Assembly (NCBI RefSeq): GCF_021601385.1
Contig: NZ_BQHO01000005.1
Coordinates: 124,001-188,000 of the forward strand
Length of the DNA: 64,000 nt
Reading direction: 5' to 3'
Origin: Pseudomonas parasichuanensis
GTDB lineage: Bacteria; Pseudomonadota; Gammaproteobacteria; Pseudomonadales; Pseudomonadaceae
In this document: positions 1 to 11,875 of the stretch, piece after piece
How the letters are laid out: each line of letters starts with the position of its first letter
How positions within the stretch are numbered: position 1 is the first letter of the stretch
Notes under the pieces: model-generated
The model's input: only the letters and a program-made list of their open reading frames with translations
Database searches by the model: none
Told to the model about the DNA's origin: nothing
Made by a program: the position numbers and the translations under genes

Positions 1-358
1 CCACGAAGCCCAGGCCGATGCCCTGCAGCAGGCGCAGCAGGTTGAACAAGCCGATGTCATGTACCCAGAACGTCGCCAGGCACGCCACGCCGAAGAACAG
101 GCAACCCGTCAGCAGCAACGGGCGTCGGCCGTAACGGTCGGCCAACGGGCCGATCAGCCATTGCAGCACCACCCCACCCAGCAGGTACAGGTTGAGGGCG
201 TGAGGGATGAATTCCGGGCTGGCGTCCAGATCGCCAACCACGACCGGCATGGCGGGCATGACGGCGTCGCTGGCCAGGTAGGTCAGCAGCTCGAACAGCG
301 CCAGGGTCAGGCCGAACAGCAAGGCGCGCACGGGGGTGATGTACAGCAGTGGTTTCAT
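1..358 (-). CDS. MFS multidrug efflux transporter, MdfA-like (3' part cut off by window edge)
   Basis: The first 119 codons of a major facilitator superfamily protein are visible; the rest lies outside the window. The ATG at 356-358 begins MKPLLYITPVRALLFG, followed by a first membrane helix and the acidic helix-1 stretch LFELLTYLASDAVMP. E. coli MdfA has a comparable pattern (LYEFSTYIGNDMIQP) carrying its substrate-binding Glu. The MFS loop 2-3 signature appears as GPLADRYGRRP, and a further helix ends in LLRLLQGIGLGF. Proton-driven export of drugs or related compounds across the inner membrane is known for the family; the substrate here is unknown. A REP pair lies between it and mscS. MFS membership is firm; the MdfA subgroup is inferred from the N-terminal third only. 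Confidence 0.8.
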   Translation of the reverse strand, partial: MKPLLYITPVRALLFGLTLALFELLTYLASDAVMPAMPVVVGDLDASPEFIPHALNLYLLGGVVLQWLIGPLADRYGRRPLLLTGCLFFGVACLATFWVHDIGLFNLLRLLQGIGLGFV

Positions 359-447
359 GATCAGTATCAGGTGGGAACGGGTGGGGTCAGGCTATATGCC
401 AGAAATGACGGCGGATTGCTGTGAGCAAGTGTAAGGGGCAGAAATAG

Positions 448-552
448 CCGGGGCCGCTGTGCGCCCCTTCGCGGGTAAACCCGCTCCCACAGGGTTCACG
501 CCTAACCTGTGGGAGCGGGTTTACCCGCGAAGGGGCGCGCAGCGGCCCCGGC
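448..552. repeat. Paired REP palindrome (GCGGGTTTACCCGC type)
   Basis: Two inverted copies of a REP unit containing GTGGGAGCGGGTTTACCCGC face each other across a short spacer, and the flanks GCCGGGGCCGCTG/CAGCGGCCCCGGC are also complementary. The whole element can fold into one long hairpin. It lies between the mscS stop and the mdfA-like start, both on the minus strand, and probably protects mscS mRNA ends or terminates transcription. Confidence 0.85.
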
Positions 553-565
553 TGTCGAAGCAGGT

Positions 566-1405
566 TTATTGCAGGGCAGTCTCCTGCACCACACGGATCA
601 CTCGCTGCGGAAAGGGAATGTCGATCCCTTCGGCCTTGAGTCGGTCACGGGCATGCTCGTTGAGCATGAACATCACGTCCCAGTAGTCGGCGGTCTTGGT
701 CCAGATGCGCAGCGACACAGTGATCGAACTGTCACCGAGGGTCGACACCACCGCCTGCGGCGCCGGATCCTGCAGCACCCGCGGGTCCTGGGCCAGCTCC
801 AGCAACACATTGCGCGCCTTCTGCAGGTCGGCCTCATAGTCGACACCCACGTCGAACACCACCTTGCGGGTGGGCTGACGGTTGGTGTTGGTGATGATGC
901 CGTTGGACAGGCTGCCGTTGGGCATGATCACCGTCTTGTTGTCACCGGTGCGCAGCACGGTGTGGAAGATCTGGATGCTGTCCACGGTGCCCGCGACGCC
1001 CTGGGCTTCGATCCAGTCGCCGATGCGGAACGGGCGGAACATCAGGATCAGCACGCCGCCGGCGAAGTTCGCCAGGCTGCCCTGCAAGGCCAGACCGATG
1101 GCCAGGCCCGCGGCACCGATGGCGGCGACGAACGAGGTGGTCTCGATGCCGATCATCGACGCCACGCTGACCATCAACAGTACTTTCAGCACGATGTTGG
1201 CCAGGGTGCTGATGAAGCCCTGCAACGCCGCGTCGGCTTTCAGGCCAACCAGTTTGCCCAGCCGCTCGCTGACTCGGCTGATGATCCACCAGCCAATCGC
1301 CAGCGTCAGCAAGGCCAGCAGCAGGCGGCTGCCATATTCCATGATCAGCGGTACCCAAGTCTGCGACTGGCGGACCAGCTGGTCGACCTCTGCATTCAAA
1401 TCCAT
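566..1405 (-). CDS. mscS: Small-conductance mechanosensitive channel MscS
   Basis: The 279-residue product matches MscS in length (E. coli 286). Three membrane helices are visible: about 25-43, 66-86 and 91-118. The third carries the Gly/Ala-rich pore pattern (AIGAAGLAIGLALQGSLANF). It is followed by FRPFRIGDWIEAQG, which begins the cytoplasmic beta domain and vestibule. The channel opens in the inner membrane under tension and releases solutes during hypo-osmotic shock. It follows yajQ on the same strand after 117 bp that contain a hairpin at 1472-1512, so it is probably transcribed separately. ATG start at 1405; a CTCCTGATG-like context gives only a modest ribosome site (GGAG at 1411-1414). 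Confidence 0.93.
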   Translation of the reverse strand: MDLNAEVDQLVRQSQTWVPLIMEYGSRLLLALLTLAIGWWIISRVSERLGKLVGLKADAALQGFISTLANIVLKVLLMVSVASMIGIETTSFVAAIGAAGLAIGLALQGSLANFAGGVLILMFRPFRIGDWIEAQGVAGTVDSIQIFHTVLRTGDNKTVIMPNGSLSNGIITNTNRQPTRKVVFDVGVDYEADLQKARNVLLELAQDPRVLQDPAPQAVVSTLGDSSITVSLRIWTKTADYWDVMFMLNEHARDRLKAEGIDIPFPQRVIRVVQETALQ

Positions 1406-1471
1406 CGTCTTGCTCTCCTGATGCCAAGCGGCAAAAAATCATTGAAACGGGCCGCACAGCATTCAGCGACC

Positions 1472-1512
1472 GCAGGAACCGATGGACATCATTGAGCCAT
1501 CAAGGTTCCTGC
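1472..1512. repeat. Imperfect hairpin between yajQ and mscS
   Basis: Arms GCAGGAACC (1472-1480) and GGTTCCTGC (1504-1512) enclose a second short pair, GATGG/CCATC. No run of T follows on either strand, so it is not a classical intrinsic terminator. It may stabilise the yajQ transcript end or act as a weak barrier. Confidence 0.45.
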
Positions 1513-1522
1513 CCTGCCCCGA

Positions 1523-2008
1523 TCAGTCGCGGAAGTTGTTGAACTGCAGCGGCATGTCGAACTCTTTGGCGCGCAGTGCAGCGATCGCCTCTTGCAGGTC
1601 GTCACGCTTCTTGCCGGTGACACGTACCTGCTCGCCCTGGATCGAGGCCTGGACCTTGAGCTTGGCGTCCTTGATGTGGGCAACGATCTTTTTCGCCAGG
1701 TCCTTGTCGATGCCTTCGCGGAACTTGGCTTCCTGCTTCATCTCCTTGCCGGACGGATAGGCGTCCTTCACTTCCAGGCACTTGACGTCGATCTTGCGCT
1801 TGACCAGAGCCAGACGCAGGATTTCGACCATCGCCTCGAGCTGGAACTCGGCCTCGGCGGTCAGCAGCACGGTCTGCTCCTTGTCCTTGAACTCGATAGT
1901 GCCCTTGCCCTTGAGGTCATAGCGGCGGTCCAGTTCCTTCACCGCGTTGTCCACGGCGTTGGTGACTTCGTGCTTGTCCAGTTCCGATACCACGTCGAAC
2001 GAAGGCAT
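1523..2008 (-). CDS. yajQ: YajQ family nucleotide / cyclic-di-GMP binding protein
   Basis: A 161-residue protein beginning [15 protein letters not shown], the hallmark N-terminus of YajQ (UPF0234, DUF520). It has the expected length and the family end [18 protein letters not shown]. YajQ proteins form two ferredoxin-like domains and bind nucleic acids or nucleotides. In Xanthomonas a member binds cyclic-di-GMP and works with a transcription factor; whether that holds here is unknown. The ATG follows a GGAG box (2014-2017), and the leader holds a terminator-like hairpin with seven T residues (2022-2057). It diverges from the PanE-like gene, and a TATAAT on its strand lies at 2087-2092. Confidence 0.95.
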   Translation of the reverse strand: MPSFDVVSELDKHEVTNAVDNAVKELDRRYDLKGKGTIEFKDKEQTVLLTAEAEFQLEAMVEILRLALVKRKIDVKCLEVKDAYPSGKEMKQEAKFREGIDKDLAKKIVAHIKDAKLKVQASIQGEQVRVTGKKRDDLQEAIAALRAKEFDMPLQFNNFRD

Positions 2009-2021
2009 GGGGGTTCTCCAT

Positions 2022-3028
<1,007 letters not shown>

Positions 3029-3064
3029 CTGACCCATCCACCGGACATGGATACCCCCTGACTC

Positions 3065-5086
3065 ATGAGCCTGCGCCAACGCCTGGAAAACCTCCCGGTC
3101 GGGCAGAAACTGCTGGCGGCCCTGCTGGTGTTGCTGGTGACCATTCTGCTGGTCGCCAACCTGGCGTTCATCAGCGCCGCCTACTGGATCACCCAGGAAA
3201 GCATGGCGCCCCAGGCGCTGCAGACCATCGGCAAGCTGGTGTCCAACCCACAGCTGTCTTCCCGGGCCGGCGACTCCCCGGAAACCGCCAGCGCCCTGCT
3301 CAAGGAGCTCGACAGCTACTCCCCGTTGCGCGCGGCGGCCATCTACGGTGGCGACGGGCAGATGCTCGCCCAGCTGCAGCATGGCGATGCCCTTACCCTG
3401 CCCAAACGCTACCGCAACATCGATGGCTGGCGCCTGATGGAGTTTCGCAGCACCCAGCTGATCCGCCTGCCACGCAACGCCAACCCGCCTGCGCACCTGC
3501 TGCTGGTGGCCAGCAGCGAGCTGCCGATGGCGTTCTACACCGGTACCCTCTCCGCCAGCCTGGCGATCCTGGTGTTCAGCATCCTGCTGTGGCTGGTCAT
3601 CGCCCGGCAGATCAAGCGCTTGATCACCCTGCCGATTAACAACCTCGAAGAGCTGTCGCGCCAGGTCACCCGGGAAGAGAGCTACGCCCTGCGGGCCCAG
3701 CGCGGCAACGATGACGAAATCGGCAGCCTGGCCGAGGCCTTCAACACCATGCTGACGCGCATCGAAGCCCGCGAGCAGCAGCTCAAGGGCGCCCGCGACG
3801 AGTTCCAGCAGGCCTACGACCAGGCCCAGGGGTTGGCGGAAGAAACCCGCCACACCAACCGCAAGCTGGAGCTGGAAGTCCAGGTGCGCAGCAAGATCGA
3901 AAAAAAGCTCACGGGCTTCCAGAACTACCTGAACAGCATCATCGACTCCATGCCCTCGGCACTCATCGCCCTCGACGAGCAGCTCTACGTCACCCAATGG
4001 AACCATGAAGCCACGGTACTTTCCGGCACGCCGCTGGACGAGGCGCTGAACCAGCCGATCTTCCTCGCCTTCGAACCGCTCAAGCCGTTCTTGCCGCAGC
4101 TCAAGGAGAGCGTCGAGAAGCACCGGGTGGCGAAGATCGAGCGGGTCACCTGGCCCAAGGGCGATGACCTGCGCCACTACGCCCTGACCTTCTACCCGCT
4201 GACCGGCGGCGGTGGCCGTGGCGTGGTGATCCGTATCGACGACATCACCCAGCGCCTGTCGCTGGAGGAGATGATGGTGCAGTCGGAGAAGATGCTCTCG
4301 GTCGGTGGCCTGGCTGCGGGCATGGCCCATGAGATCAACAACCCGCTGGGGGCGATCCTGCACAACGTGCAGAACATCCGCCGGCGCTTGTCGCCGGAGC
4401 TGCCACGCAACCAGGAACAGGCCAGCGAGCTGGGCCTGGACCTGCCGGCCGTAAACCGCTACCTGGACAGCCGCGAAGTGCCACAACTGCTCGATGGCAT
4501 CCAGCAGGCCGGTGCCCGGGCGGCGAAGATCGTCACCCACATGCTCAGCTTCAGCCGCCTCAGCAATCGCCAACTGGCGCCCTGCGACCTGCCGGCGCTG
4601 ATCGACCAGGCGGTGGAAATCGCCGGCAACGACTTCGACCTGGCCATCGGTTTCGACTTCAAGGGCCAGGCCATCGTCCGCCAGTTCGACCCGCAGCTCG
4701 GGGCAGTGCCCGGCACCGCCAACGAGCTGGAACAGGTACTGCTCAACCTGCTGAAAAACGCCGCCCAGGCCATCCACCAGCGCCCGCAGCCCAGTGAGCC
4801 TGGGCGCATTACCTTGCGCACCCGGCTCAACCCGCCCTGGGCGGAAATCCAGGTCGAGGACAACGGCGTGGGCATGCCCGAAACCGTGCGCAAACGCACC
4901 TTCGAGCCATTTTTCACCACCAAGGAGATCGGCCAGGGCACCGGCCTTGGGCTGTCGGTCTCGTACTTCATCATCACCAACAACCACAAAGGGCAGATGG
5001 AGGTGCACTCCACGCCCGGCCAGGGCACCTGCTTCACCCTGCGCCTGCCCCTCGGCCTGCCGGCCACCACCACAACGGAGACGTGA
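3065..5086 (+). CDS. Membrane sensor histidine kinase (HAMP-PAS-HisKA-HATPase)
   Basis: A 673-residue inner-membrane kinase. TM1 is about 17-39, a periplasmic sensor region runs about 40-158, and TM2 is about 161-180. A HAMP domain (181-233), a coiled coil (234-285) and a PAS domain (about 288-395) follow. The phospho-acceptor box is GLAAGMAHEINNPLGAI with His422. The ATPase region has NLLKNAAQAI, EDNGVGMP, EPFFTTKEIGQGTGLGLS and a C-terminal PGQGTCFTLRLPLG. This is an NtrB/HPK4-like pattern. No receiver or output domain is fused and no response regulator gene lies nearby, so it looks orphan. The adenosyltransferase ATG lies one base after its stop, implying coupled translation. The signal is unknown. 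Confidence 0.92.
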   Translation: MSLRQRLENLPVGQKLLAALLVLLVTILLVANLAFISAAYWITQESMAPQALQTIGKLVSNPQLSSRAGDSPETASALLKELDSYSPLRAAAIYGGDGQMLAQLQHGDALTLPKRYRNIDGWRLMEFRSTQLIRLPRNANPPAHLLLVASSELPMAFYTGTLSASLAILVFSILLWLVIARQIKRLITLPINNLEELSRQVTREESYALRAQRGNDDEIGSLAEAFNTMLTRIEAREQQLKGARDEFQQAYDQAQGLAEETRHTNRKLELEVQVRSKIEKKLTGFQNYLNSIIDSMPSALIALDEQLYVTQWNHEATVLSGTPLDEALNQPIFLAFEPLKPFLPQLKESVEKHRVAKIERVTWPKGDDLRHYALTFYPLTGGGGRGVVIRIDDITQRLSLEEMMVQSEKMLSVGGLAAGMAHEINNPLGAILHNVQNIRRRLSPELPRNQEQASELGLDLPAVNRYLDSREVPQLLDGIQQAGARAAKIVTHMLSFSRLSNRQLAPCDLPALIDQAVEIAGNDFDLAIGFDFKGQAIVRQFDPQLGAVPGTANELEQVLLNLLKNAAQAIHQRPQPSEPGRITLRTRLNPPWAEIQVEDNGVGMPETVRKRTFEPFFTTKEIGQGTGLGLSVSYFIITNNHKGQMEVHSTPGQGTCFTLRLPLGLPATTTTET

Positions 5087-5087
5087 C

Positions 5088-5654
5088 ATGGGCTATCGCC
5101 TGTCGAAGATCTACACCCGCACCGGCGACAAGGGTGAAACCGGCCTGGGCGATGGCCGCCGGGTGCCCAAGGACCATCCGCGCATCGAGGCCATTGGTGA
5201 GGTGGACAGCCTCAACAGCCAGCTTGGGGTGCTGTTGGCCGGGCTGGCCGAGGCCGGGCTGCAAGAGCTGGTCGAGGTCTTGGCGCCGTGCCAGCACCGC
5301 TTGTTCGACCTGGGTGGGGAGCTGGCGATGCCCAGCTACCAGGCATTGAACGTGGCCGAGGTCGAGCGCCTCGAAGCGGCCATCGACCGCTGGAACGACG
5401 AGCTGGGGCCGTTGAAGAACTTCATCCTGCCGGGTGGTTCGGCGCTGGTGGCCCAGGCCCATGTGTGCCGTAGCCAGGCGCGGGCGGCGGAGCGGCGGTG
5501 TCAGCAGCTGAATGCCGTTGAGCCGCTGGAAGGGGTGGGGTTGGCGTATATCAACCGGTTGTCGGATCTGTTGTTCGTGGCGGCGCGGATTATCGGCCGG
5601 CGGCAGGGGGTAGACGAAGTGCTGTGGCAGCCTGCGGACAAGCCGTTGGGCTGA
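5088..5654 (+). CDS. ATP:cob(I)alamin adenosyltransferase, PduO type
   Basis: A 188-residue enzyme that transfers the adenosyl group of ATP to cob(I)alamin to make coenzyme B12. The N-terminal ATP-binding signature YTRTGDKGETGLGDG is at residues 9-23. The later patterns VCRSQARAAERR and YINRLSDLLFVAARI are diagnostic of the PduO/MMAB fold. The ATG at 5088 starts one base after the kinase TGA (5084-5086), so the two are co-translated. It ends convergently with the Nudix-ThiE gene. The P. putida group makes B12, so a role in cobalamin synthesis or salvage is likely. It is not the CobA/CobO type. Confidence 0.92.
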   Translation: MGYRLSKIYTRTGDKGETGLGDGRRVPKDHPRIEAIGEVDSLNSQLGVLLAGLAEAGLQELVEVLAPCQHRLFDLGGELAMPSYQALNVAEVERLEAAIDRWNDELGPLKNFILPGGSALVAQAHVCRSQARAAERRCQQLNAVEPLEGVGLAYINRLSDLLFVAARIIGRRQGVDEVLWQPADKPLG

Positions 5655-5680
5655 AATCGCGGGGGCGCTGTGCCGCGATA

Positions 5681-5697
5681 GGGCTGCAAAGCAGCCC
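5681..5697. terminator. Hairpin between convergent genes
   Basis: GGGCTGC (5681-5687), AAA, GCAGCCC (5691-5697) forms a perfect 7-bp stem with a 3-nt loop, in the 57-bp gap between the adenosyltransferase and Nudix-ThiE stops. It overlaps a degenerate REP remnant (CGCGGGGGCGCTGTGCCGCGATAG). The tail is only CTCT, so termination in both directions is plausible but weak. Confidence 0.5.
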
Positions 5698-5711
5698 CTC
5701 TAACAGGCGAC

Positions 5712-6656
5712 TCAGGCCTCGGGCCAGAACGCCCGAATCCCCGCCACGCCCTGGGCACCGGCTTCCCACGCCTGCTCCCGCTCACCCGGCCCGACGCCAC
5801 CCAACAGGAACACCGGGTGGTTGATCGTGCCGATCAAGCGTTGCGCATCATTCCAACCGAGCGGTGTGGCATCCGGGTGCGTCTGGGTCGCCTGCACCGG
5901 CGACAGGGTGACGAAGTCCACGCCCATCTGCTCGGCCAGCGCCAGCTCTTCGGCGCTGTGGCAGGAGGCCGCCAGCCAACGGTTCTCCGGGAACGGGCGG
6001 CCTTTGGCGGCATACTTGCGCAGCTGCGCCGCCGTCAGGTGCCAACCGGCCGACGGGAAGTCGCCCAGCCACTCCAACGGCCCCTTGAGCATCAATTGGG
6101 CCTTGCCGGCACACAGCCCGACCGCATCCACGGCAACGTCGCGGTACTTGGGGTCGTACATGTCCGGGGCGCGCAGCTGGATCAGCTTGATCCCACTGGC
6201 CACGGCTTTCTGGATGCCCTTGAGCAGCGCCGGCACCTCCAGCCCGTCCGGCGTGATCAGGTACTGATCCGGCAGGCGCGCAGCGGCGACGATCGGCTTG
6301 TTGGCCTCAGGGAAGTCGTACTGGCCCAGATCACGCGGCGCCACCCAGGCCAACGGCTGGCCTTCGGCGCCATGGGGTTCGCCGGTGAAGGCATCCACTT
6401 CGCGCACGTCCAGCAGCACCTGCTTGTCCGGGTAGTCGTGGCTGACCTTGATCAGCGGCCGCGAACGGCTGACCTCGATGCCCAGCTCTTCGCGCAGCTC
6501 ACGGGCCAGCGCTGCCTCGACGCCCTCGCCCTCCTCCACCTTGCCGCCGGGGAACTCCCACAGGCCACCCTGGTGCTGGGTGTCGGCACGCCGGGCAATC
6601 AGGATGCGCCCGTCGGCGCCTCGGATAACGGCGGCAACCACATGAATCCGCTTCAC
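5712..6656 (-). CDS. Nudix hydrolase fused to thiamine-phosphate synthase-like domain
   Basis: A 314-residue two-domain protein. The N-terminal half is a MutT-like Nudix hydrolase with a perfect Nudix box (G38 to I60: GKVEEGE, then RELREELGI), preceded by GGLWEFPG as in enzymes that clear 8-oxo-dGTP. The C-terminal half (about 135-314) is a ThiE/TenI-like TIM barrel with IQLRAP, GWHLTAAQL, ASCHSAEELALAEQMGVDFVTLSP and LLGGVGPGE. The canonical ThiE catalytic pattern is only partly kept. The GTG start (6654-6656) overlaps the TGA of gst as GTGA, giving translational coupling and the family N-terminus VKRIHVVAAVI. The fusion is known in gammaproteobacteria; the function of the second domain is not established. 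Confidence 0.88.
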   Translation of the reverse strand: MKRIHVVAAVIRGADGRILIARRADTQHQGGLWEFPGGKVEEGEGVEAALARELREELGIEVSRSRPLIKVSHDYPDKQVLLDVREVDAFTGEPHGAEGQPLAWVAPRDLGQYDFPEANKPIVAAARLPDQYLITPDGLEVPALLKGIQKAVASGIKLIQLRAPDMYDPKYRDVAVDAVGLCAGKAQLMLKGPLEWLGDFPSAGWHLTAAQLRKYAAKGRPFPENRWLAASCHSAEELALAEQMGVDFVTLSPVQATQTHPDATPLGWNDAQRLIGTINHPVFLLGGVGPGEREQAWEAGAQGVAGIRAFWPEA

Positions 6657-7285
6657 CCTGCACGCTCCGCCAGGCCAGCCTGCTGCCAGGCCTGGAAGGC
6701 CGGCCACTGGTAAATGGTTTCAATGTAGGCCGCGGCTTCGGCGGGCACTTCGACGCGGTAGGTGCGCAGGCGCACGGCCACCGGGGCGAAGAAGGCATCA
6801 GCCAGGGTCGGCCGCCCGAACAGGAACGGGCCCTGATCCTTGGCCACCAGGCGGCATTCGGACCACAGGGCGACGATGCGGTCGATATCGACTTGCACGT
6901 CCAGCGGCACGTTCTCCAGCGCCTGGTCGCGGGACAGGTCGAACGGCATGGCACCGCGCAGGGCGAAGAAGCCGCTGTGCATCTGGGCGCAGGCCGAACG
7001 CGCCTGGGCGCGGGCGGCGACGTCTTCGGGCCAGAGCCCGGCGTCAGGATGCTGTTCGTTGAGGTATTCGGCGATGGCCAGGGAGTCGGCGATCACGCCG
7101 TGCTCGGTCTTGAGCAGCGGTACCTTGCCGGTGGCCGAGAACGCCAGCAGGCGTTGGCGGGTGTCGGGCTGGTTGAGTTTGACCAGGGTTTCTTCGTAGG
7201 GCGCGCCGGCCAGTTCGAGGGCCAGGGCGCCGCGCAGCGACCAGGAGGAATACAGCTTGTCGCCGATGATCAGGTGATAGCTCAT
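6653..7285 (-). CDS. Glutathione S-transferase family protein
   Basis: A 210-residue GST-fold protein. The N-terminal thioredoxin-like domain contains LYSSWSLRGALALELAG, with a catalytic-type Ser pair, and ATGKVPLL with the cis-Pro, followed by ADSLAIAEYLNEQHP, which binds the gamma-glutamyl part of glutathione. The C-terminal helical domain has GRPTLADAFFAPVA, the usual N-capping GST motif. Substrates cannot be told from sequence. ATG 7285 (MSYHLIIGDKLYSS) fits the family; a longer frame reaching 7342 runs into the REP element and is rejected. Its stop overlaps the Nudix-ThiE GTG start, so the two are one transcript. Confidence 0.9.
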   Translation of the reverse strand: MSYHLIIGDKLYSSWSLRGALALELAGAPYEETLVKLNQPDTRQRLLAFSATGKVPLLKTEHGVIADSLAIAEYLNEQHPDAGLWPEDVAARAQARSACAQMHSGFFALRGAMPFDLSRDQALENVPLDVQVDIDRIVALWSECRLVAKDQGPFLFGRPTLADAFFAPVAVRLRTYRVEVPAEAAAYIETIYQWPAFQAWQQAGLAERAG

Positions 7286-7312
7286 GGGGCGGCTCCATCG
7301 ATTCGGGATTTT

Positions 7313-7417
7313 TGGGGCTGCTACGCAGCCCTTTCGCGGCACAAGGCCGCTCCTACAGGAGAATCGCTATCCCTGTAGGAGCGGCCTTGTGCCGCGAAAG
7401 GGCCGCACAGCGGCCCC
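7313..7417. repeat. Paired REP palindrome (GCGGCCTTGTGCCGC type)
   Basis: Two inverted copies of a unit with TGTAGGAGCGGCCTTGTGCCGCGAAAGG-like sequence flank a short spacer. The outer arms GGGGCTGCTACGCAGCCC and GGGCCGCACAGCGGCCCC form their own hairpins. It lies between the argJ stop and the gst start and may separate the two transcripts. Confidence 0.85.
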
Positions 7418-7425
7418 GACTTACA

Positions 7426-8643
7426 TCAAGTACGGTATTCGGCGTTGATCTTCACGTACTCGTGGGACAGGTCGGTGGTCCAGATGGTTTCGCTGCACTG
7501 GCCACGGCCCAGTTCGATGCGGATGGTGATCTCTTCCTGGGCCATCACTGCCGAGCCCTGCGCCTCGGTGTAGCTCGGGCTGCGGCCGCCCTGGCTGGCG
7601 ATGCACACGTTGTCGAGGTACACGTCGATCAGGCTGACATCCAGTGCTGGCACACCGGCACGGCCTACCGCGGCGAGGATGCGGCCCCAGTTCGGGTCGG
7701 AGGCGAACAGTGCGGTCTTGATCAGCGGCGAGTGGGCCACAGCGTAGCCGACGTCCAGGCACTCCTGGTGGTTGCCGCCGCCGTTGACCTGCACGGTGAC
7801 GAACTTGGTGGCGCCTTCGCCATCACGCACGATGGCCTGGGCCACGTCCATGCACACTTCGAACACGGCCTTTTTCAGCGCCTCGAACAGCTCGCCGCGG
7901 GCTTCGGTCACTTCAGGCACGTCGGCCTTGCCGGTGGCGATCAGCATGCAGCAGTCGTTGGTCGAGGTGTCGCCGTCGATGGTGATGCGGTTGAACGACT
8001 TGTTGGCGCCGTCGAGCATCAGGTCCTTGAGTACCTGCGGTGCAACCTTGGCGTCGGTGGCAATGTAGCCGAGCATGGTGGCCATGTTCGGGCGGATCAT
8101 GCCGGCGCCTTTGCTGATGCCGGTGACGGTGATGGTCTTGCCGTCGAACTGGAACTGGCGGCTGGCACCCTTGGGCAGGGTGTCGGTGGTCATGATGCCG
8201 GTGGCGGCTTCGGCCCAGTGGTTCTCGGACAGGTTGTCGAGGGCGGCTTGCAGCGCACCTTCGATCTTCTCGACCGGCAGCGGCTCACCGATCACGCCGG
8301 TGGAGAACGGCAGGACCGACTCGGCAGGCACGCCGGTCAGTTCGGCCAGCTTGGCGCAGGTGCGCTCGGCGGCGGCCAGGCCTGGGGCGCCGGTGCCAGC
8401 GTTGGCATTGCCGGTGTTGGTCAGCAGGTAGCGCACGGTGCCCTGCACGCGCTGCTTGGAGAGGATCACCGGTGCTGCGCAGAACGCGTTGAGGGTGAAC
8501 ACGCCGGCAACGCTGGAGCCTTCGGCACAGCGCATCACCACCACGTCCTTGCGCCCGGGGCGCTTGATGCCCGCCGAGGCGATGCCAAGTTCGAAACCGG
8601 GAACCGGGTGCAGGGTGGGCAAAGGACCAAGACCAACAGCCAT
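7426..8643 (-). CDS. argJ: Bifunctional ornithine acetyltransferase / N-acetylglutamate synthase ArgJ
   Basis: A 405-residue ArgJ, the usual length. It moves the acetyl group from N-acetylornithine to glutamate, closing the cyclic arginine pathway. Self-cleavage before the conserved Thr in [15 protein letters not shown] (about Ala188/Thr189) makes the alpha and beta chains. [12 protein letters not shown] upstream and TSTNDCCML in the beta chain are also family patterns. Whether it is truly bifunctional or only transfers acetyl groups cannot be read from sequence. ATG 8641-8643 follows GGAGCGCTCTA, a good ribosome site. It lies downstream of secA on the same strand, with a REP pair between them, so a separate promoter is likely. 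Confidence 0.96.
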   Translation of the reverse strand: MAVGLGPLPTLHPVPGFELGIASAGIKRPGRKDVVVMRCAEGSSVAGVFTLNAFCAAPVILSKQRVQGTVRYLLTNTGNANAGTGAPGLAAAERTCAKLAELTGVPAESVLPFSTGVIGEPLPVEKIEGALQAALDNLSENHWAEAATGIMTTDTLPKGASRQFQFDGKTITVTGISKGAGMIRPNMATMLGYIATDAKVAPQVLKDLMLDGANKSFNRITIDGDTSTNDCCMLIATGKADVPEVTEARGELFEALKKAVFEVCMDVAQAIVRDGEGATKFVTVQVNGGGNHQECLDVGYAVAHSPLIKTALFASDPNWGRILAAVGRAGVPALDVSLIDVYLDNVCIASQGGRSPSYTEAQGSAVMAQEEITIRIELGRGQCSETIWTTDLSHEYVKINAEYRT

Positions 8644-8674
8644 TAGAGCGCTCCTAGAAAATACGTGGGGAATT

Positions 8675-8776
8675 GGGGCCGCTGTGCGGCCCTTTCGCGA
8701 CACAAGGCCGCTCCTACAGGGTGATGCGATTCCTGTAGGAGCGGCCTTGTGTCGCGATGGGCTGCGAAGCAGCCCC
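8675..8776. repeat. Paired REP palindrome downstream of secA
   Basis: Inverted REP units of the GCGGCCTTGTGTCGCGA type face each other across GGGTGATGCGATTCC, with outer hairpin arms GGGGCCGCTGTGCGGCCC and GGGCTGCGAAGCAGCCCC. It occupies the gap between the secA stop (8805) and the argJ start, and is the only terminator-like structure there. Confidence 0.85.
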
Positions 8777-8804
8777 GGGATCTCAAGCCAGTGGTGAATT
8801 CAGA

Positions 8805-11540
<2,736 letters not shown>

Positions 11541-11622
11541 ATCGGCAGGATCTTCCACACGTAGGGATGGAGGGCGGCCCCATGAGTCGCCCGTGCAGCC
11601 CAGAGGCCGCATGCGAACGAGC

Positions 11623-11650
11623 ATTCTACCCGGAAACGATGGTGAGGAAA
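11623..11650 (-). promoter_or_regulatory. Candidate sigma70 promoter of secA
   Basis: TTTCCT at 11645-11650 and TAGAAT at 11623-11628 on the minus strand, 16 bp apart, lie 83 bp upstream of the secA ATG. The -10 is good and the -35 weak. Confidence 0.35.
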
Positions 11651-11801
11651 GTGGTGGATTTCCACGATACTGGCACAGCGTATGTATGGGGCCTGCCTAA
11701 CATAAGGGCTTTTTCGCCAAGTTCAAGGTGGCGGAAGATGAAACGTATCGAGAATGACTTGCATCAATAACAGGCGGTCACTGCCTGATCGAACGCTGTC
11801 G

Positions 11802-11828
11802 CGTGGGAGCGGGCTTGCCCCGCGATGA
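11802..11828. repeat. Solitary REP element
   Basis: A single REP unit, CGTGGGAGCGGGCTTGCCCC followed by GCGATGAG, has no inverted partner. It lies upstream of dciA, an unusual site because most REPs here sit at the 3' ends of genes. One extra C breaks the perfect GCGGGCTTGCCCGC palindrome. Confidence 0.7.
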
Positions 11829-11875
11829 GGCGGCAACTGTTAGACTGGCAATCTTGTAACCCTTTGCGTAACTCC

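Larger units (their letters stand above)
11541..11875. other. Divergent secA/dciA intergenic region
   Basis: This 335-bp stretch holds no convincing gene. On the minus strand a possible secA promoter reads TTTCCT (11645-11650), 16 bp, TAGAAT (11623-11628). That would give a secA leader of about 75 nt. On the plus strand a solitary REP (11802-11828) precedes TTAGACT-like sequence near the dciA start. A 67-codon open frame at 11567-11770 on the plus strand has no recognisable features. Confidence 0.5.

Noticed and set aside
11567-11770. 67-codon frame upstream of secA as a SecM-like arrest peptide
   Set aside because: It is on the opposite strand from secA and has neither a signal peptide nor an arrest motif.
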